DNA of 64,000 nucleotides from Anaerolineales bacterium (lineage in GTDB: Bacteria; Chloroflexota; Anaerolineae; Anaerolineales; Villigracilaceae), in contig CP129480.1 in assembly GCA_030583885.1 (NCBI GenBank), forward strand, positions 2,730,714-2,794,713, given 5' to 3'. The position numbers were made by a program, and so were the translations under genes. The stretch's first letter is position 1. Each line of letters begins with the position of its first letter. Under the pieces are notes generated by a model. The model searched no databases. It was not told the DNA's origin and was given only the letters and a program-made list of their open reading frames with translations. Below are positions 16,676-25,411 of this stretch, one piece after another.

Positions 16676-18383
16676 TTGAGACTGTCGAAAAAGTGGGCGA
16701 ATCCAGCACAAAGCCATAGGGTTCTATAGGGTAGAGGATCTCAATGGCAAAATTCAAACCACTCAACGAAAATCAACTGATCATGCTCCCGATCTCCCTG
16801 CAGGACCAGATCGTCCCAGGAACACTCGAGCACACCATCAGCGAATTGGTCGATAACCATCTCGACCTGTCGGTCTTTGATGCGCGCTACAATAACGACG
16901 AGACCGGCGCAGCCGCCATCCACCCCAAGATCCTGCTCAAAGTCATCCTGCTGGCCTACGCCAGAGGCATGATCAGTTCGCGCCAGATCGAACGCGCCTG
17001 CCACGAAAACATCATCTTCATCGCCCTTTCCTACAACCATGCCCCCGACCACAGCACCATCGCTTCCTTTATCTCTTCGATGCAAAGCGAGGTTCAGACG
17101 CTCTTCAGCGATGCCCTGCTGGTCTGCGAGGAACTGGGACTGCTCGATGGCACCCACTTCAGCCTGGATGGGGTCAAACTCTCGGCGAATGTCTCCAAAG
17201 AATGGAGCGGCACGATCAAAGAACTGGAACACAAACGCGACAAGCTGCAGGAAAAGCTAAAGCGGGTGATGACCGAACATGCCCAGGCGGACAAACAGCC
17301 CGAGGTGGTGGCAGCACGCCAAAAGAAGCGCGAACGCCGCTTCCAGGTCCAGGTCGAGCGGCTCAATGAATTTCTAAAGGATCGGGAGCCCAAGCGGGGC
17401 AGCGAGGGCAAAGAAATTCAAAGCAATGTGGTCGATAATGAATCGGTGAAGATGCCCAGCGCGCACGGCGTCATTCAGGGCTACAACGCCCAAGCCCTGG
17501 TCGATTGCAAACATCAGGTCATCCTCGCGGCAGAGGCATTCAGCAGCCAGGATCACGAAAACCTCAAGCCGATGCTGGATGGCGCGAAAAAGAATGTGGT
17601 TGCGATCGGGAAAGAGCCTGCTTTCTTTGAGGGCAAGCAACTGACGGCGGATCCCAATTATCACTCGCTCAACAGTTTGAAGGTCTGCAAAGATGAAAAA
17701 CTCGACGCCTACATCCCCGACATCCAGTACCGTAAACGCGATGCGCGCTTTGCCGAGCAAGATCGCTTCAAGGATGGCGTCCACGGCAGGCAGCGGCCAA
17801 ATGCCAAGCCCGGTCTCTTCAGCGCTTCTGACTTCACGTTCGATGCGAGCAAACAGGTGTATCGCTGTCCGCAAGGGAAGGAACTGACCTGCCATGCCCG
17901 CAACCAGGTCAACCGCCATCGCACCTATGACATTTACCATGCCCGCCCCGAAGATTGCCAAGCCTGCCCATTCAGATCGCGCTGTTTGAGCAAGGCGGAT
18001 GCCGTACGGCGCAATCTCTCCATTCAAGTGGAGAGCCAGTCCCCGAACCTGATCGATGCGATGAAGGCCAAGATCGATAGTGAAGAGGGCAAGCGCATTT
18101 ATGCCAGGCGACTTGGGATCGTGGAACCGGTCTTTTTCCAACATCTGTGTGCAGAAGCGCATGCACCGCTTCACCCTGCGCTCCAAATTGAAAGTGGATG
18201 TACAATGGACGCGTACGCGGTTCGCTCTGGTGCACAATATCGGCAAGATCCACTCCTGTGGGGCGCTTGCCTGACCCTGACGGAGTAAAATATCCATAAA
18301 ACCGCCTTCAACGCGAGAAACTGGTCTCTCGATCAGCCCCGGGTCAGGAAAGGCTCTCTAAAATATGCTTTTTCGACAGTCTC
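16676..18383 (+). mobile_element. IS1182-family insertion at the attC recombination core
   Basis: Perfect 15-bp terminal inverted repeats GAGACTGTCGAAAAA (16676-16690) and its complement (18369-18383) enclose one transposase gene. Both sides are flanked by GTT (16673-16675 and 18384-18386), consistent with a 3-bp duplication. Removing the element restores ACCGTTGGGC, the attC right core. Confidence 0.92.
16744..18288 (+). pseudogene. IS1182-family transposase with a frameshift near its C-terminus
   Basis: The 514-residue reading frame encodes the IS1182 domains: an N-terminal DUF772-like segment (ISELVDNHLDLSVFDARYNND), a coiled middle region, and a DDE domain ending with a cysteine cluster (CPQGKELTC, CQACPFRSRC). 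After GIVEPVF the frame is lost. A run of five T at 18133-18137 has one base too many. In the next frame the sequence continues normally as NICVQKRMHRFTLRSKL to a stop near 18274. The annotated tail is therefore out of frame for about 48 residues. This may be an inactivating mutation or a sequencing error in a homopolymer. Confidence 0.85.
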
Positions 18384-18396
18384 GTTGGGCAACCCC
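18384..18396 (+). other. Start of cassette 2: attC R' core GTTGGGC
   Basis: GTTGGGCAACCCC is a 13-nt perfect inverted complement of GGGGTTGCCCAAC at 19920-19932. A cassette's first bases must pair with its own R'' core, and they do here. Confidence 0.85.
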
Positions 18397-18443
18397 TTAG
18401 CATTTATAAGCATGACTAAAATTAATTCAAGGATGGCAATCAA

Positions 18444-19907
18444 ATGAAATTTCTACAAGCGTCCCTCATCGTCTTTTTATCTTTTTTTGTTATTGGTTGC
18501 ACCTCAAATTTATCACCTCAACCAACTCAAACCGAGACAAGACCAACTCCAACCGCCAAACCGACATCAACGAGTACACCGTCCCCTACCGCTACGATTG
18601 AACCATCCATACTAGAAAGTTACTCTCATGTTTTTGCTTATGCAGATGGTGAAAAGATAATCTTCTTAGACAAAGAAACACGCCAAATTGCTGAAATTAC
18701 GAGTGGAACGGGATGGGTAAGTGATTTTAAAGTTTCACCTGATAATGATTGGATCATTTATTCATCGCGCAATGGCACAAATATAGTTCTCGATATTAAA
18801 AGGATAGGACACTTTAAAAGTACTAGTTTTGCAATCGATTCTCAAACTATTATCTATTTTGATTGGATTTCTAGCACAGAATTTGTTGTATTAACTGACA
18901 AAGCATATTATTTGGGTTCATTAGATGGCTCAAAAAAACAAATAGGCAAAGATATCAATCTTGCTCTATCATCTTCTTCAATGTTTAACAGATTTTCTGT
19001 AATTAAATCCCCAACAAACAACAACTTTTTACTTCTTAGAAATACACAACAAGGGGATACGGGGGAACAGGGTTGTAATGTGTATTTTCTTATGCACGAT
19101 AATGGAACACTACAAGAGTTGTTTAAAGAAGAAAATAGCTATTGCGGATTTGACGAATCCCTAAGTTGGTCACCTGATGGAAATTTTGCTGGAATTAATT
19201 ATGAGGTAAGTAGTGGGGGGGCTGGTTGGCACTCTACCTATATTTTGGACCTAAACTCTGGAGAATTAATTTACGCCAATGAAGATGATGCACTATATCC
19301 TTTCAGAGAAATATCATGGTCGCCAGATGGGGCATATTTCTCATATATAAAAAAGTCTTTTACAATTGTTATTCAAACGAACGATCTTATTTCTGGCGAA
19401 GTGGTTTTAGAACATAGAACTGCCGCCATACCGCTTCAAAAATTATTTTGGTCACCTAATGGGCGTTATTTAATGTACGGAAGAGCGCCTAACTATATGT
19501 ACATATTTGATACTCCTATAAAAGAGAGTGCCATAGTACCACTCTATGATATTCCAAGAATAAATGACTATGCAGACTATTGGTGGTCATCAAATTCCGA
19601 CGGTATCTTCATTATCAATGGAGATTTCAATAAATTAGGTGGGGTGTATTGGTATTCAATGGACACAAAGCAGATAGAAAAAGTTGGCGATTTAGTGAAA
19701 TATTCTCCAAAACCCTATTTACCTAATATTATCGTAAAGAAATCACAAAATACTAGTTTTTCAAGTATATTCATTAATACATATAATCCCCAAGATGAGA
19801 CGAGAACCTACAATTTGTATTTACTTGATGAAGAAAATTTGAAAATTTCTTCTGCTATCATGTTAAACAATCCTGTCTATCCTCCACCCTTTGTATGGGT
19901 AAAATAA
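18444..19907 (+). CDS. Lipoprotein with TolB/WD40-like propeller segments, cassette gene
   Basis: This 487-residue protein begins with a lipoprotein signal (lipobox FVIGC, cysteine about residue 19). A Pro/Thr/Ser-rich linker (about 25-52) follows, typical of Chloroflexota surface lipoproteins. The body repeats blades with SPDG/SPDN/SPNG motifs (LSWSPDGNFAGINYE, ISWSPDGAYFSY, FWSPNGRYLMYG), which indicates a TolB- or WD40-like beta-propeller. The gene is clearly more AT-rich than its chromosomal neighbours, in line with acquisition as an integron cassette. The ligand is unknown. Confidence 0.8.
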   Translation: MKFLQASLIVFLSFFVIGCTSNLSPQPTQTETRPTPTAKPTSTSTPSPTATIEPSILESYSHVFAYADGEKIIFLDKETRQIAEITSGTGWVSDFKVSPDNDWIIYSSRNGTNIVLDIKRIGHFKSTSFAIDSQTIIYFDWISSTEFVVLTDKAYYLGSLDGSKKQIGKDINLALSSSSMFNRFSVIKSPTNNNFLLLRNTQQGDTGEQGCNVYFLMHDNGTLQELFKEENSYCGFDESLSWSPDGNFAGINYEVSSGGAGWHSTYILDLNSGELIYANEDDALYPFREISWSPDGAYFSYIKKSFTIVIQTNDLISGEVVLEHRTAAIPLQKLFWSPNGRYLMYGRAPNYMYIFDTPIKESAIVPLYDIPRINDYADYWWSSNSDGIFIINGDFNKLGGVYWYSMDTKQIEKVGDLVKYSPKPYLPNIIVKKSQNTSFSSIFINTYNPQDETRTYNLYLLDEENLKISSAIMLNNPVYPPPFVWVK

Positions 19908-19919
19908 CTTGGCGTAATC

Positions 19920-20171
19920 GGGGTTGCCCAACAAAGCGTGCACCTGACGTGTGGGATGGCAAGCGCCAATGCGCTTGCTCTGGGCGACGCTCGCTGGAGG
20001 CTCGCTCGCCCGATCTGCGCGATTTACAGGCATTTTTCTGTCTTCGAGTTTTTCCTGCTCCCAATCCTTGTCCACGCCCGCCCACACGCAGTGCTTCGCG
20101 ATCCCACTCGCGGAGTTTATCCTGAGCGAAGCCGAAGGGCTCGCGGACGGTGGCACAAGCCTTTGGGCGGC
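19920..20171 (+). other. attC-like site S2 (uninterrupted)
   Basis: Core GCCCAAC at 19926-19932 and TTTGGGC at 20162-20168 (one base from GTTRRRY) bound about 243 bp. The arms GCCCAACAAAGCGTGCACC and GGTGGCACAAGCCTTTGGGC are imperfect inverted complements. The interior shares long blocks with site S1 (CGTGTGGGAT, TGTCCACGCCCGCCCACACG) plus an extra CCTGAGCGAAGCCGAAGGGC segment. The length is above the usual attC range, so the call is attC-like. Confidence 0.75.
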
Positions 20172-20225
20172 TAGTGCAGCAGGCACCTTTCAAAGTCTTG
20201 AAGGTAAAACAAGGAGAAGCCAGCC

Positions 20226-20351
20226 ATGAAACAAAAACCGCCTTCACAACCGATGAGTGCAAATAAATTCGGTTTAGGAGTTGCAATCGGTATTGGAATC
20301 GATGCCTCCCTCGGTATGGCACTTAACGATACTGTATTAGGAGCGGGATAA
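20226..20351 (+). CDS. 41-residue glycine-rich miniprotein, cassette gene
   Basis: A short ORF with AAGGAGAAG upstream encodes a polar N-terminus and a hydrophobic Gly/Ala/Ile segment (GLGVAIGIGIDASLGMAL). This is the glycine-zipper type often seen in small cassette and bacteriocin-like membrane proteins. Its TAA is followed directly by the ATG of the glutaredoxin-like gene, so the two are surely cotranslated. It appears to be a single repeat unit of proteins that usually have two or more. Confidence 0.6.
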   Translation: MKQKPPSQPMSANKFGLGVAIGIGIDASLGMALNDTVLGAG

Positions 20352-20714
20352 ATGCAAGACGCCATTATTGTCTACGGCCACCCAACCTGCCCTAACCTCG
20401 GACCGGTCAAAGGGCTACTAACACAATCGAAGGTCAAGTTTGATTATATTGACATCCATCAGGATAGTGTTGCCGCCGCTCGTGTTCGCGCTATCAATAA
20501 CGGTAATGAAAGCGTACCTACACTCGTCTTTCCCGATGGTAGCACTCTGACTGAGCCAACTGTTGCAGAACTCCAGACTAAATTGGAATCCTTGGGATAT
20601 AAAGTCGGTCTTGTCGCATGGTTGACTGGAAACTTTAGGATTATTTTTTTTATAGTTGTTGGTGTTCTGATCGCTGTTCTGATCTACGTGTTGCGCTCTC
20701 TCGGAGTTTTTTAG
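20352..20714 (+). CDS. Membrane-anchored glutaredoxin-like protein, cassette gene
   Basis: The 120-residue protein has a glutaredoxin-type N-terminal domain: IIVYGHPTCPNLGPVKGLL (about 5-23), the cis-Pro loop ESVPTLVF (about 56-63) and DGSTLTEPT. A C-terminal transmembrane helix lies at about 97-117. The active site is C-P-N-L rather than CxxC, so it is monothiol and may act by glutathionylation-type exchange or have lost redox activity. The helix would tether it to the membrane with the domain probably inside. Confidence 0.8.
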   Translation: MQDAIIVYGHPTCPNLGPVKGLLTQSKVKFDYIDIHQDSVAAARVRAINNGNESVPTLVFPDGSTLTEPTVAELQTKLESLGYKVGLVAWLTGNFRIIFFIVVGVLIAVLIYVLRSLGVF

Positions 20715-20753
20715 AAATGCCGTTTGCGATGATTAGCAATCACACACTCCCAC

Positions 20754-20905
20754 GCCGCCCAACAAAGCGTCCCGCAAGAACATCGGGATGATATGCACCC
20801 CGTCTTCGCGGGGCGAACGGCCTGACGCTGGGGACTGCCGCTGCGCGGCGTGCGCACATCCCAGGCGGTTTCCTACGCCTTTTCATTTTTCTGGTTGGCT
20901 GGCTT
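20754..20905 (+). other. Degenerate attC-like site S3 (left arm only)
   Basis: GCCGCCCAAC (20754-20763) is the R'' side and pairs over nine bases with TTGGGCGGC at 20163-20171, the start of the same cassette. AAAGCG follows. A matching R' core on the right is not clear; GTTGGCT near 20893 is the nearest candidate. The interior has GC-rich hairpins (CCCGTCTTCGCGGGG). Confidence 0.55.
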
Positions 20906-20948
20906 CGTGCAAAATCAACTTTAGAAACAATATTCAAAGGAGTTTTTT

Positions 20949-21434
20949 ATGGATAACACAACTGAATCTCAATCTAGCGTTCCGTCCGTGCTTCACGTTC
21001 TCGCAAACGATGACCAGTTCGGAGAGCATCGTGGTCTCGGCGTCAGTGGAATTACTTTCAAAGTAACGCCTAAAGACAACAACGACATTTTTATTATCGA
21101 AAATACATTCCATGAAAAAGGAGGCCCCGCCAAACACCTGCACTACGACCAAGATGAATGGTTTTATGCTGTTGAAGGCGAATTCCTTCTCGAAGTCGGT
21201 CAGGAGCAGTTCAGACTAAAACCTGGGGACTCGGTGCTTGCCCCTCGAAAGATTCCCCATGTGTGGGCATATACAGGTGGTAGTCGTGACAGAATGTTAA
21301 TTGCCTTTATGCCAGCAGGGAAAATGGAAGCCTTTTTTCGAGAAGTTACCAAAGCAAATGCTATGCCACCCCAAAACCCTGAATTATGGCGTTCTCATGG
21401 CATGGAGTTACTTGGACCACCTTTGAAGGTGTAG
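20949..21434 (+). CDS. Cupin-domain protein
   Basis: The 161-residue product has a single cupin_2 barrel. Motif 1 is KHLHYDQDEWFYAVEGEFLLEVG (about 62-84), with the metal-binding His/His/Glu. Motif 2 is PGDSVLAPRKIPHVWAYTG (about 93-111). The start has AAAGGAG upstream. It follows the last attC-like arm, so it may be the terminal cassette or the first chromosomal gene; no downstream attC was found. The substrate cannot be told from the sequence. Confidence 0.85.
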   Translation: MDNTTESQSSVPSVLHVLANDDQFGEHRGLGVSGITFKVTPKDNNDIFIIENTFHEKGGPAKHLHYDQDEWFYAVEGEFLLEVGQEQFRLKPGDSVLAPRKIPHVWAYTGGSRDRMLIAFMPAGKMEAFFREVTKANAMPPQNPELWRSHGMELLGPPLKV

Positions 21435-21621
21435 TTACACAGTATTTTGTAGGTTAAGTTTTTGGTTCTTGCCAAAGATAAAAGCCTGTAAAATAATTTT
21501 ATGAGTTCAGTGGCAGTGTCTTTTTCAGGCAGTGAATCAAGCACTACGAAACGCCCGCCCTGTGTCTTAATTCGGTTTATACTATATCTGAAAACTTTCA
21601 TCCCACGAACAGGATATTTCC

Positions 21622-22044
21622 ATGAACCAGGATCTGGAACACCTAAAAATACTCTCTGTTTTTCATTATGTCGTCGCGGGGATCTCCGCGATCTTCGCAT
21701 GCTTTCCCATTTTCCACCTCGCGATGGGGATCTCCATGATCACAGGCGGGTTCTTCATGGACCAGCCCGCGGCAGATGCACCCTTCCCCACCGCCTTGTT
21801 TGGCTTGATGTTTACGCTGATCCCCGCCGCCATCATTCTTTTCGGATGGGCGTTTGCGGTCAGCATGGCAATTGCGGGTTATTTCCTTGGAAAACAACAG
21901 CGTTATATGTTCTGCATGGTCATGGCCGGCATTAGCTGCATATTCACGCCCTTCGGCACGGTGCTGGGTGTGTTTACACTGATCGTTCTCCTGCGCCCGG
22001 CCGTCAGGGAACTGTTCAATGACTCCGCTCCCAGGCCGGCATAA
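21622..22044 (+). CDS. Four-helix membrane protein, function unknown
   Basis: The 140-residue product has four hydrophobic helices (about 8-35, 52-72, 76-98, 100-124) and a short polar C-terminus. An N-terminal motif LKILSVFHYVVAGISAIFACFPIFHLAMG recurs in uncharacterised bacterial membrane proteins. It is the first clearly chromosomal gene after the island. GC content has returned to the local average. Confidence 0.7.
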   Translation: MNQDLEHLKILSVFHYVVAGISAIFACFPIFHLAMGISMITGGFFMDQPAADAPFPTALFGLMFTLIPAAIILFGWAFAVSMAIAGYFLGKQQRYMFCMVMAGISCIFTPFGTVLGVFTLIVLLRPAVRELFNDSAPRPA

Positions 22045-22121
22045 AGGAAAGGGGATCGATGATCATCCCCAACACCGTTACAAAATCCAGAATGGTCTTG
22101 TAGAGAAAATCCCATAATAAA

Positions 22122-23009
22122 ATGGAAAATATCGACGAGCTAAAACACAAAACGGAGGGTTCGCCCGCATATAAATTATCCGGCGCAGAGGTGTTCATCT
22201 CACCCGGCGGTTTCCACTATATCAACCATCTTGACCCCGTTGAAGATATATCCCCGCAGATCGACGGGGGCGGGCTGAGCGATGAAGAGGTGGCATACAT
22301 CGAAAAGTCCCTGCAATCGAACCCCGGGCGGGTGGAACATCAGATGGAGGCGGTCCAGCGGCACAGCGGGATTGAAGGCAAACGCGTGCTGGATATCGGC
22401 TGCGGCGGCGGACTGTTCCTCGCGAAGATCAAGTATGCAGGCGCGAACGTGCTCGGCGTTGAATTGAGCGATACGCGGGCATATTACGCAAAGACCAGAC
22501 ACGGGTTTGAAGTTGTCAAACGCACCATTGAGGATGAATACTGGCAGGCATTCCACGGGACCTTCGATGTTGTCACGCTTTGGGATGTGATCGAGCATGT
22601 CAACTACCCGCTTGGGACACTGCGGTCCGCGGTGGACATGCTCAAGAGCGGCGGCATCCTGTTGATCGACACTCCCTGCCGCGATGCGTTCTATCACCGC
22701 TTTGGCGAATTTACATACAAGATCACGCGTGGGAAATATCCAACATTTTTGAACAGCATGTATTCCTCAAAACCATTCGGACACAAACAGATCTTCTCAT
22801 TGGCAGAGATGAAGTCCGCGCTGGAGATGGCGGGGCTGGAGGTGGTGGAACTGCGGCGATTCCATGAATTATCCTTTCCGTACAGCTTCTATTTGAAGAA
22901 ACTGGTCAAATCTGATCTTGTTGTAAAATTGCTCCTGCCGTTCGTAACCATCTTTTTTATGGTCTTCCCCATACGCAACAAAATGCTGGCGGCGGGGAGG
23001 AGGAATTAA
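22122..23009 (+). CDS. Class I SAM-dependent methyltransferase
   Basis: The 295-residue product contains a Rossmann-type methyltransferase domain. The SAM-binding motif I is VLDIGCGGGLFLAKIKYAG (about 91-109), motif II is GVELSD, and DVVTLWDVIEHV near 150 is the motif-IV region typical of UbiG/Methyltransf_23 proteins. A hydrophobic stretch near the C-terminus (LLPFVTIFFMVFPI) may be a membrane-associating helix. The substrate is unknown. The GNAT gene follows with one base between them, so the two form an operon. Confidence 0.85.
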   Translation: MENIDELKHKTEGSPAYKLSGAEVFISPGGFHYINHLDPVEDISPQIDGGGLSDEEVAYIEKSLQSNPGRVEHQMEAVQRHSGIEGKRVLDIGCGGGLFLAKIKYAGANVLGVELSDTRAYYAKTRHGFEVVKRTIEDEYWQAFHGTFDVVTLWDVIEHVNYPLGTLRSAVDMLKSGGILLIDTPCRDAFYHRFGEFTYKITRGKYPTFLNSMYSSKPFGHKQIFSLAEMKSALEMAGLEVVELRRFHELSFPYSFYLKKLVKSDLVVKLLLPFVTIFFMVFPIRNKMLAAGRRN

Positions 23010-23010
23010 T

Positions 23011-23478
23011 TTGACGAATATAATCACCCTGCGAGATGTGACCCAGGATGACCTGCCTATTCTCTTCGAGCATCAACTGGACCCGCAGGCCGCCAAAATG
23101 GCCGCCTTTCCCTCCAGGGACTGGGATGCTTTCACAGCCCATTGGACGAAGATCATGGCGAATGAAAAGGTCATTACGAAAACCATACTACTTGACGGAC
23201 AAGTGGCGGGCAGCCTCGCCTGTTTTGAAATGGACGAAAAACTTGAAGTGGGCTACTGGATCGGGAGGGAGTTTTGGGGCATGGGAATCGCCTCAGAATC
23301 ACTGAGACAGTTCCTCGGTCAGGTTTCGATGCGCCCGCTGCATGCCCATGTCGCCAGGCATAATATCGCATCCCAACGGGTTTTGCAGAAATGTGGATTC
23401 GAAGTCAGCGGGGAAGACAAATGGACTCCCAGCCCGGAGATCGGCGAGATCGAGGAATTGATCTTCCTGTTAAGATGA
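23011..23478 (+). CDS. GNAT-family N-acetyltransferase
   Basis: The 155-residue product has a GNAT fold: a RDVTQDDLPILFEHQ start, YWIGREFWGMGIASESLRQFL as the acetyl-CoA-binding beta4-alpha3 motif, and HVARHNIASQRVLQKCGF as the C-terminal motif common to RimJ-like members. The start codon is TTG at 23011, directly after GGAGGAGG. The substrate may be a protein N-terminus or a small amine. It overlaps the next gene by four bases. Confidence 0.88.
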   Translation: MTNIITLRDVTQDDLPILFEHQLDPQAAKMAAFPSRDWDAFTAHWTKIMANEKVITKTILLDGQVAGSLACFEMDEKLEVGYWIGREFWGMGIASESLRQFLGQVSMRPLHAHVARHNIASQRVLQKCGFEVSGEDKWTPSPEIGEIEELIFLLR

Positions 23479-23885
23479 TGTGCCAGGATGACTATATTTT
23501 GAAGGTTACGGCCGAAACCCTTAAGCATGGCGGCACGGCATCAGAACCGGCGACAGGCGAGTTTCTTCCGCCAAGAGATGTGTGGAGTTTCCCCAAATAC
23601 CCGTCGCGTACGGCAATCCTCCCGCCGACTGTGGATCTGGCATTCGAATTGCACCAGTTTATCATCCGCAACGAAGCCCGCCTGAACGAAGATGATTGCT
23701 GGCTGGGGACATGGATCAATCCTCGGACGGATGAATATTATCTCGATATTGCCACAGGGATCGAAGACTTGAATGAAGCGCGCCGAATGGCCATGGAAAT
23801 CAGTGTGAAGGATGGGCGCAGGATCGTTGCAATCTTCAACTCAAAAAGAAATGAGACTGTTTTTCTTTGGACTGACGGCGAGTGA
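23475..23885 (+). CDS. Hypothetical protein in the methyltransferase-GNAT operon
   Basis: From the ATG overlapping the GNAT stop (ATGA) the product is about 136 residues. It ends in a compact alpha/beta segment: DDCWLGTWINPRTDEYYLDIATGIEDLNEARRMAMEISVKDGRRIVAIFN. I do not recognise the family, though the C-terminal half is conserved-looking. It is soluble, with no signal peptide, and converges on the M50-like gene with 2 bp between stops. Confidence 0.6.
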   Translation: MMCQDDYILKVTAETLKHGGTASEPATGEFLPPRDVWSFPKYPSRTAILPPTVDLAFELHQFIIRNEARLNEDDCWLGTWINPRTDEYYLDIATGIEDLNEARRMAMEISVKDGRRIVAIFNSKRNETVFLWTDGE

Positions 23886-23887
23886 GT

Positions 23888-24640
23888 TCAACGCACGTCC
23901 ACCTTCATCACGTATGCCAGCAGGCGATGGAGGGCAAAAAACGGAAACACCAGCACGACATGCACAGCGCTGCTTAACCCAAATAGCAGCGCCACCGAAT
24001 TCAAAAGGTTATTTAGAGGCGGGGTCAGGTTTTCGAGCATCCACGCGCCCGCCCCGGAAGAGGCCGCCAGTGCAAGCAGTACGGCGACCCACAGTCCGAG
24101 CGGGAGCCAGGCATGGCGGTCCGACTCGGATGGAAGCATGGTGCTGGATACTGCAAACGTCAGGTAGAACCACAAATAAAAATCCGGGACGGCCGGAAGC
24201 AAGCCAAGGCCCATCCAGAATAGGTCCACCTGCCCGTCGCGCAGGACATTCCATAACATGTGCAGTTGCAACTGGTGGATGCCTGCATATGCCACAAAGG
24301 ATGTCCCTGCGATCAGCGGGGCCAGCCCGATCAGTGAATCGCGCAGGATGTCCGTCTCCCCGGTTTCCACATACCCCATTTGCAAACGTCCGTTGGATAA
24401 TGATTGCGGCAGCAATGAAATTTGGCGCGTGGGGACGCGGAGCAGTTTCGCCATCAGGAAGTGACTGAACTCATGCAGGAAAACGCCGGGGAAGAATAAT
24501 ACGGAGAACAAGCCAACCGTTAATTGCGGATTGCGGGTGATCAATAAAATCACCGCCTGAATCTCACGATGCAAAAGCCGCTGGAGAACAGCCAGCGGCA
24601 TGAGCATTAGGAGAAACCAGAGAAAACCGGCAAACCCCAC
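23888..24640 (-). CDS. M50-like membrane protease homologue (HExxH)
   Basis: The 250-residue multi-helix membrane protein has HEFSH inside an early helix (FFPGVFLHEFSHFLMAKLLRVP, about 49-70), the zinc motif of site-2-type proteases. The usual second metal motif, LDG in a later helix, is not obvious; VPD near residue 162 is the nearest. Activity is therefore uncertain. It is the last gene of a minus-strand run with the kinase and tpiA. Confidence 0.7.
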   Translation of the reverse strand: MGFAGFLWFLLMLMPLAVLQRLLHREIQAVILLITRNPQLTVGLFSVLFFPGVFLHEFSHFLMAKLLRVPTRQISLLPQSLSNGRLQMGYVETGETDILRDSLIGLAPLIAGTSFVAYAGIHQLQLHMLWNVLRDGQVDLFWMGLGLLPAVPDFYLWFYLTFAVSSTMLPSESDRHAWLPLGLWVAVLLALAASSGAGAWMLENLTPPLNNLLNSVALLFGLSSAVHVVLVFPFFALHRLLAYVMKVDVR

Positions 24641-24644
24641 GGTT

Positions 24645-25403
24645 CTATTTCACCGCGGCTTGTGTAATGGCAACAAAATCTTCCAGCTTCAAACTCGCGC
24701 CGCCCACCAGTGCGCCATCGATATCAGGCTGGGTAAAAAATTCCCCCGCATTTGCAGCGATTACGGAGCCGCCATATAACACACGGACGGCCTGCGCAGT
24801 TTGTTCGCCATACAACTCTGCGATCACGGGGCGGATAAAATCCTTGATGACGGCGTTCGCCGCCTCTCCCGTGGATGCCCTGCCTGTTCCAATCGCCCAA
24901 ACAGGTTCATAGGCAACGACAATGCGCGGGACAAATTCGGGAGATACGTCGCTGAGAGCGAGGCGGGTTTGATTGGAAACCACCTTGCGGGTCTGATTTG
25001 ATTCGTACTGTTCCAGCGTCTCGCCGACGCAAACGATGGGGGTCAGGTCGAATGTCTGGGCGGCAAGCAGCTTCCGATTCACCGCCTCGTCCGTCTCCCC
25101 GAAATAAGCGCGCCGCTCCGAGTGGCCCAGGATGACATAACCGCACAACTCCTTCACCATCTCCGGCGAAACCTCGCCGGTGAACGCACCCTTTACCTGC
25201 CAGTGCATGTTTTGAGCGCCAAGCCCGATTCCCAAGCCTTGAATCAGGGAAGAAGCCGCCATCAACGACATGAACGGCGGACATAAAACCTTTTCAACAC
25301 CGCTGACAAAGCGCAATTTCGCGCCCATCTGAAAGACCAGGTCACGGGTTTCCGCAACGGTCTTGTTCATTTTCCAGTTACCGGCAACAAATGGTGTTCG
25401 CAT
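24645..25403 (-). CDS. tpiA: Triosephosphate isomerase
   Basis: The 252-residue TIM barrel interconverts dihydroxyacetone phosphate and glyceraldehyde 3-phosphate. Landmarks are FVAGNWKMNKT at the N-terminus, the catalytic His in GHSERRAYFGE (about 95), the catalytic Glu in AYEPVWAIGTG (about 168) with the flexible loop following, and the phosphate-binding VLYGGSV (about 212). It sits 8 bp after the kinase gene and 4 bp before the M50-like gene. Its glycolytic partners gap and pgk are about 3 kb away on the same strand. Confidence 0.97.
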   Translation of the reverse strand: MRTPFVAGNWKMNKTVAETRDLVFQMGAKLRFVSGVEKVLCPPFMSLMAASSLIQGLGIGLGAQNMHWQVKGAFTGEVSPEMVKELCGYVILGHSERRAYFGETDEAVNRKLLAAQTFDLTPIVCVGETLEQYESNQTRKVVSNQTRLALSDVSPEFVPRIVVAYEPVWAIGTGRASTGEAANAVIKDFIRPVIAELYGEQTAQAVRVLYGGSVIAANAGEFFTQPDIDGALVGGASLKLEDFVAITQAAVK

Positions 25404-25411
25404 GGATCTTC

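Noticed and set aside
20885..20905. Complete right core for the third attC-like site
   Set aside because: GTTGGCT near 20893 does not fit GTTRRRY, and the flanking arms are not complementary to the left arm.
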